NCBI GenBank assembly: GCA_964390565.1
Contig: CAYMII010000019.1
Location: 1 to 64,000, forward strand
DNA from: UBA8529 sp964390565
GTDB lineage: Bacteria > Bacteroidota > Bacteroidia > Bacteroidales > Tenuifilaceae
Length of the DNA stretch: 64,000 bases
Reading direction: 5' to 3'
Both the position numbers and the translations under genes were made by a program. The notes under the pieces were generated by a model. The model made no database searches. It saw only the letters and a list, made by a program, of their open reading frames with translations, and was not told where the DNA came from. Shown here piece after piece: positions 59,818-64,000 of this stretch. Position 1 is the first letter of the stretch. Every line of letters begins with the position of its first letter.

Positions 59818-60966
59818 CTAGTTTGTTCCTATGCTACCTAATGCACAATTTGTAAAAGTATTGCCAATGCTAGCTGCTGAAAGTGTAGCTGAATTATCCA
59901 AATAAATTCCCCAACCAGATGAATTCAAGAAACTGCAGTTTTTAACAGTTATTCCTGAAGTCTCTCTTATGTACAAACAAGCTTCTTGGTCATATCCAGC
60001 ATACTGAAAAGTACAATAATCTAATACTGTGTTAGACGATACATATTGATATAAAAATAGACCTTTCCAGGCTCCTGTAGCAGGAGAAGTATTGCTTGAT
60101 GTGAAAACTATGGGGTTTGTAAGAGTTCCAATTGCAGTCAGTTTTGTGGTCGCTGAATAGCCAAAATCAATTCTTCCACCTGCATTAAACGATAATACTG
60201 TTCCTGGTTCAATTGTTAAGTTAGTTTCAACGGTAATTCCTCCATTAATTATATATGGAACAGTTTGTTTTTTCCACGTTATATTTGCCCCGTCTGTTGC
60301 TGTAACTTCGTTATTTTCAACAAGAATTCCATAACCGCTATTTGCAGAAATTATATTATTAGCACCAAGAGTGTGCAATGCAAAGGGGTAAAGTCTTATA
60401 GGATGTGAACCGCAGTTTTCAATGGTATTCCCATTCATCGAAACAAATGCTCCGGATTCGTTTAGGTCAACCCCAATTGCTTTAGCATACTTAATAAGGT
60501 TGTTATTAAATATTAATTTGCAACGAATATCAATTGCGGAGTAATCGGAATAACCTGCGTATAAAAAATCGCAATAAGTTAGACTAGAATTTTGAAGTAC
60601 ATGGCTATAGAAAGTTAAACCGTACCATGCACCTGGAGTAGCAGTTGCCGAATATGCTGTGAAAACAATACGTTTATCGGCTGTACCATTAGCTGTTATC
60701 GTAACATTGTTAGTGTACCCAAAGCCTAAACTAGAGCCTGTTTTAAACTTAATTATGGTTCCTGGCTCAATTGTAATGTTTGCTTCAACATCGATACTTC
60801 CATCAATTACATATACCTTATCAGCAGTCCATGTTGTTAAGGAAGTTATGTCATCGACAATAAATACTTCATTGCCGTTTTGGTTTTCATCCTCTTCTTT
60901 TTCGCAAGATGAGAAAACAATTGAAAGTGCTGCTAGAGCAATAATTGAAAAAAGATACTTTTTCAT
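59818..60966 (-). CDS. Beta-helix lipoprotein
   Basis: 382 residues from ATG 60966; a second in-frame ATG nine codons upstream is less likely. Lipobox LSIVFSSCEKEED (Cys about 22). The mature protein is a right-handed parallel beta-helix. The motif LTIEPGTIIKFKTGSSLGFG (about 65) recurs as LTIEPGTVLSFNAGGRIDFG (about 245), each followed by GAWYGLTFY / GAWKGLFLY and YCDFLYAGYSDYSAI / YCTFQYAGYDQEACL, so two homologous ~180-residue halves are seen. No catalytic residues of pectate lyases can be assigned. Co-directional with, and downstream of, an outer-membrane barrel gene. Confidence 0.86.
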   Translation of the reverse strand: MKKYLFSIIALAALSIVFSSCEKEEDENQNGNEVFIVDDITSLTTWTADKVYVIDGSIDVEANITIEPGTIIKFKTGSSLGFGYTNNVTITANGTADKRIVFTAYSATATPGAWYGLTFYSHVLQNSSLTYCDFLYAGYSDYSAIDIRCKLIFNNNLIKYAKAIGVDLNESGAFVSMNGNTIENCGSHPIRLYPFALHTLGANNIISANSGYGILVENNEVTATDGANITWKKQTVPYIINGGITVETNLTIEPGTVLSFNAGGRIDFGYSATTKLTAIGTLTNPIVFTSSNTSPATGAWKGLFLYQYVSSNTVLDYCTFQYAGYDQEACLYIRETSGITVKNCSFLNSSGWGIYLDNSATLSAASIGNTFTNCALGSIGTN

Positions 60967-60998
60967 AGTAATTAATAAATATTTGTTTAACATAAGTT

Positions 60999-61553
60999 TT
61001 AGAATTTATAAGAAACACCAAGATTCAAATAGGTTATACCATAACCAATCTCGGCCATGGCAGCAAACTTGTCGGTAAAGTAGTAACGTCCACCTGCAAA
61101 CCATGCCCATATGATGCCACTAGCGTTTGCGGAGTAATCATTTCCGAATGTTGTACCGAATTCCTTTGCGCTATTGACATTATATCCAAGCATAAGCCCT
61201 GTATAGGTATCTAACCTGTCAAGTAATTGGTAGTGGCCAATTCCTCGTCCTCCAATTACAAAATTGGTATACTTCCAGCCCCAGCCAGAGTACTCCCATT
61301 TTGCGCTAGTGTATCCAATATAGCCTCCAATACCTAACGAACTTTTATCATCGAATAGTTGGTCTTTCACACCCAATTCAAATGATAAAGAAATTGGAGG
61401 TGTCTTATTTGTATATCCACTTCCGGAATAAAGTGTATTTCCAATACCAATACCAGCATTTACAACTTTATCGCCTTTTTGAAATGTATTTTGCGAAATA
61501 CCTGAAAATGCAAAACCGCATAAAACCGCAATAATTGTTAGTGTTTTTTTCAT
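60999..61553 (-). CDS. Small outer-membrane beta-barrel protein
   Basis: 184 residues. Signal peptide about 1-20 (FAFSGISQ), alternating transmembrane strand patterns ending with the aromatic C-terminal signature YLNLGVSYKF, as required for BAM-mediated insertion. Strand motifs include SLGIGGYIGYTSAKWEYSG and AMAEIGYGITYLNLG. An eight-stranded OmpW/OmpA-like barrel is expected; substrate unknown. First gene of a two-gene unit with the beta-helix lipoprotein (32-base gap) and divergent from the histidine kinase. Confidence 0.85.
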   Translation of the reverse strand: MKKTLTIIAVLCGFAFSGISQNTFQKGDKVVNAGIGIGNTLYSGSGYTNKTPPISLSFELGVKDQLFDDKSSLGIGGYIGYTSAKWEYSGWGWKYTNFVIGGRGIGHYQLLDRLDTYTGLMLGYNVNSAKEFGTTFGNDYSANASGIIWAWFAGGRYYFTDKFAAMAEIGYGITYLNLGVSYKF

Positions 61554-61627
61554 TTAAATAAATTTGGTTAAATAGTTTTTTGATTTAAAATCTGATTCAA
61601 AAGTATTGTGCTTGCTTAAGATGTTTT

Positions 61628-61643
61628 ACCCCCAAAAGGGGGT
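61628..61643. promoter_or_regulatory. GC-rich palindrome in the divergent kinase/porin region
   Basis: ACCCCCAAAAGGGGGT is a perfect 6-bp dyad with a 4-base centre in an otherwise AT-rich spacer. A half-site-like ggggtag follows at 61656-61662. It lies about 75 bases from the barrel gene start and 145 from the kinase start, suggesting an operator; as a terminator it would point nowhere useful. Confidence 0.45.
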
Positions 61644-61665
61644 TTTTATTCGGAAGGGGTAGTAT

Positions 61666-61673
61666 TATTTTTG
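61666..61673 (+). promoter_or_regulatory. Candidate -7 box toward the histidine kinase
   Basis: TATTTTTG fits TAnnTTTG, downstream of the GC-rich palindrome, leaving a leader of about 110 bases. The -33 region has no TTG. Confidence 0.35.
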
Positions 61674-61787
61674 TGTTATATTTTTTAACCTTTCATTATT
61701 TATTATAGGCAGGCTCAAATACTGATATTATGTTATAATTTTAAGGAATTCTTAATTAACTATGTTGTTTAACGAAATAAATTGGCA

Positions 61788-63701
61788 ATGATTAGATTTC
61801 TTTTAAGTATCGTATTTGTTGTTTTTATTATTAAAGCACATGTAGCCCAAGAAGTTAATATTCAGGATGTTGAAAAGCGATTAGCATTGGCAGATACTCT
61901 TCCATCCAAGGATCGTAATAAGGTATACCAGAATACTATAATAAGTTTGATGTATTCTAATACACAAAAAGCAATAGAATACTCTCAGAAAGGACTTAAT
62001 AGTTCAACAAACGAGAAGGATACAATTGCAATGGCTGCTTTTGCTAATTTTATTGGAGTAGGTTATTTTGTGAAATCTCAGGTAGATAGTTCAATTCAAT
62101 TTCTTCGTAAATCAATATCTTGGGCTAAATCCTCAAAAGATGAAAAGCGTTATACACTTGCTTATTTTGCATTAGCCAATACATTTTCCAAGTCTGGTTT
62201 TCCAGATTCAGCAATTAGTTGCTTTTATACTGTATTACCTTATTTCGAAAGTAAAAACGATTATAAATCTATTGGCGCAACTAATTTGAATATTGCTGTT
62301 CTGTATTATAATATGGCACAGCATGAAAAAGCAAAAAAATATTATGAAGAAGCGTTGAAGTATGCCGAAAAAGCTAATGATCATACTTTAAATGGTAACG
62401 CTTATAGAGGAGTTGGATTGTATGAAACAGATTTTAAGAAACGGAATGAGTATTATATTAAGGCATTAGATGAATTCCGTAAAGCGGGGAATCGATTTGA
62501 AGAGTCATCTACAATGGCATCCATTGGTTGGGATTACTATTCAACTCAAGGAGAAACTAGCAAAGCGCTAGGCTATTTACAACAAGCGATACAACTTTCC
62601 GAAAAACATGATTTTCAAACCTTAATTTCAGATCAGGCTGCTCAGCTCACTGATGTTTATTTATTTCTAAGAAATGTATCAAAAGCTGAATTTTACGCAA
62701 CGAAAGCCGAGAAATTTGCAAAAAAGGACAACCAAATATTGATGCAAAGGTTGGAAGATAAACTTATAAGACTATATATTCTGAAAGGAGATGTTGATAA
62801 GGCTACCAGCTTATATAAAAACCACATCGAGCGAATTAACAAGCAAAATGAAGCGAGAATATTAAGTACTCTATCTGAGAAAGAAGTGAAATATGAAACT
62901 GAGAAAAAAGAGCTACGAATTCATTCCCTTGAGAAAGAGAGACGATTCATTGTATTTATTGCATTTCTTGGTGTAGTCTTATTTGTTGCAATAATTATTT
63001 TAATTGCTGCACGTCAAAAAGTAGTTTCTCAAAAGCGTAAACTCGCAGAACAGAAAGTAATTCAACTTGAGAAAGAAAAACAGCTAATAGCAACAAAATC
63101 ATTGCTTGAGGGTGAAACAGCTGAACGAGCACGCTTATCCAAAGACCTGCACGATGGGCTAGGAGGTCTATTATCCGTTACAAAACATAAAATTGTAAAT
63201 ATGAAGGGAAGTTTAACAATACCAGAAGATCAGGTGGATAATTTTAATTCTGCTCTTGAAACGCTTGATAACTCTATTAGGGAGTTACGAAGAGTTGCTC
63301 ACAACCTGATGCCTGAATCTCTTATGCGTTATGGTTTGAATTCAGCTATAAGCGATTTTTGCAATAGTATCGATAACGTTCAATATCACTTCTATGGTGT
63401 TGAAAAACGCATGGATGATAAACTTGAAGTTGCTGCATTTCGAATTGTAAACGAGCTTGTAAATAATTCCTTAAAACACGCAAATGCCAATAACATCAAT
63501 GTCCAACTTGTTCAGGATGAGAATCGGATAAGTCTTACAGTTTATGATGATGGATGTGGCTTCGATCCCAAGTCAATTGATAAAGCAAAACCCGGGGGGC
63601 TCAATAATATTGAATCAAGAGTTATCTCCTTTAATGGTAGATTGGATATTATTTCTGCTCCAAATAAAGGCACAGAGATTATGGTAGAGTTTAAATTTTA
63701 A
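61788..63701 (+). CDS. TPR-containing sensor histidine kinase (HisKA_3 type)
   Basis: 637 residues from ATG 61788; an in-frame TTG at 61782 is rejected. Signal peptide about 1-21, several TPR-like helix pairs in the periplasm (about 30-330), coiled segment, TM about 387-408, short coiled coil, HisKA_3 dimerisation domain with the phospho-acceptor His in RLSKDLHDGLGGLLSV (about 455), and a HATPase (about 545-637) with NELVNNSLKHANANN, DDGCGFDPKSI and GGLNNIESRV. It phosphorylates the response regulator whose gene follows after 9 bases. The signal is unknown. Confidence 0.95.
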   Translation: MIRFLLSIVFVVFIIKAHVAQEVNIQDVEKRLALADTLPSKDRNKVYQNTIISLMYSNTQKAIEYSQKGLNSSTNEKDTIAMAAFANFIGVGYFVKSQVDSSIQFLRKSISWAKSSKDEKRYTLAYFALANTFSKSGFPDSAISCFYTVLPYFESKNDYKSIGATNLNIAVLYYNMAQHEKAKKYYEEALKYAEKANDHTLNGNAYRGVGLYETDFKKRNEYYIKALDEFRKAGNRFEESSTMASIGWDYYSTQGETSKALGYLQQAIQLSEKHDFQTLISDQAAQLTDVYLFLRNVSKAEFYATKAEKFAKKDNQILMQRLEDKLIRLYILKGDVDKATSLYKNHIERINKQNEARILSTLSEKEVKYETEKKELRIHSLEKERRFIVFIAFLGVVLFVAIIILIAARQKVVSQKRKLAEQKVIQLEKEKQLIATKSLLEGETAERARLSKDLHDGLGGLLSVTKHKIVNMKGSLTIPEDQVDNFNSALETLDNSIRELRRVAHNLMPESLMRYGLNSAISDFCNSIDNVQYHFYGVEKRMDDKLEVAAFRIVNELVNNSLKHANANNINVQLVQDENRISLTVYDDGCGFDPKSIDKAKPGGLNNIESRVISFNGRLDIISAPNKGTEIMVEFKF

Positions 63702-63710
63702 CATTTTGAT

Positions 63711-64000
63711 ATGAGTAGGATACTAATTGTTGATGATCATCCTCTTATTGCACAGAGTTTGTCAAGTATTATTAGTGATTCAAAAGTCGGTGAAGTAGTG
63801 AGTATTGCTGGTACATCAAAACAATGTCTAGAAATGGTTGCTACAAAACATATCGATTTAATCCTGCTAGATATTAATTTACCCGATGGAAGTGGCCTCG
63901 AAATTTGTAAAACAATTAAGAATAAGTATCCTCATATTAAGATTTTGGCATTAAGTAGTTTTGAAGAATATACAATCATTCGTAAGATGCTTGAAAATGG
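63711..64000 (+). CDS. Response regulator receiver domain, 3' end cut by window edge
   Basis: Ninety-six complete codons are visible. MSRILIVDDHPLIAQSL carries the acidic pair (Asp8-Asp9), DLILLDINLPDGSGLEI the phospho-acceptor Asp (about 55), and ILALSSFEEY the switch Ser. It is a NarL/LuxR-type receiver by pairing with a HisKA_3 kinase; the expected helix-turn-helix lies beyond base 64000. It starts 9 bases after the kinase stop, so they are co-transcribed. Confidence 0.95.
   Translation, partial: MSRILIVDDHPLIAQSLSSIISDSKVGEVVSIAGTSKQCLEMVATKHIDLILLDINLPDGSGLEICKTIKNKYPHIKILALSSFEEYTIIRKMLEN

Noticed and set aside
1..64000. tRNA, rRNA, insertion sequence, prophage or integrase
   Set aside because: No cloverleaf, rRNA core sequence, transposase or integrase motif was recognised on either strand.

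Overview
The window is a low-GC (roughly 37%) bacterial chromosome segment. It most likely comes from a Bacteroidota genome, probably an environmental member of the Bacteroidales or a close relative. Evidence: a SusC/BtuB-type TonB-dependent receptor with a carboxypeptidase-like N-terminus, many lipoproteins with short 'SC' lipoboxes, a BT_3928-family protein, an S46 dipeptidyl-peptidase, TAnnTTTG-type promoter elements, few Shine-Dalgarno sequences, and a serC-serA-DUF1015 cluster. There is no rRNA, tRNA, prophage, insertion sequence or CRISPR array. Fifty-six protein genes are supported; serC is cut by the left edge and a response regulator by the right edge.

Layout. 1-4.1 kb: serine biosynthesis (serC, serA, DUF1015) and a YggS-type PLP protein. 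4.2-6.3 kb: unknown helical, lipoprotein and exported proteins. 6.4-9.2 kb: uvrA. 9.5-12.3 kb: an ECF sigma factor with a tiny partner ORF, then an SPFH / unknown / ribbon-helix-helix / zinc-ribbon operon. 12.3-23.1 kb: rsmE, a small phosphoesterase, and a long minus-strand run (SAM hydroxide adenosyltransferase, four-helix-bundle gene, mazG, orphan DppB-type permease, tpiA, prmA, a 1540-residue exported protein). 23.2-25.6 kb: phoH, a four-helix-bundle gene, purC. 25.7-32.3 kb: DUF3999/DUF2339 membrane pair and a SNF2 helicase. 32.5-39.3 kb: LysM/binding-protein fusion, exported superoxide dismutase, pckA, an exported lysozyme-like candidate and a lipoprotein. 39.3-46.8 kb: chemoreceptor and a four-gene TonB receptor operon. 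47.1-51.6 kb: plsY, diadenylate cyclase, folP, tmk, BT_3928. 51.7-59.8 kb: DPP7-type peptidase, a large sensor/SpoIIE phosphatase, a lipoprotein, OsmC, YdeI-like and RidA. 59.8-64 kb: beta-helix lipoprotein, outer-membrane barrel, and a TPR histidine kinase with its response regulator.

Most of the window is housekeeping. The unexpected pattern is that all three four-helix-bundle (S23/IVP-like) genes sit between operon neighbours and are each bracketed by a locus-specific, degenerate inverted repeat. The arms are built from short reiterated words (cgtta; gttgctgt; ttgacta). An 'empty' hairpin of the same design, with word cgcaaag, lies after purC. The architecture resembles 23S rRNA intervening sequences, where a hairpin encloses a four-helix-bundle ORF, but here it is located in mRNA. 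The other notable regions are the TonB operon, which has two lipoproteins sharing a C-terminal domain, a duplicated molybdopterin-fold lipoprotein and a strong palindrome upstream, and FNR-like palindromes in front of pckA and the chemoreceptor. Promoter and operator calls are pattern matches only.
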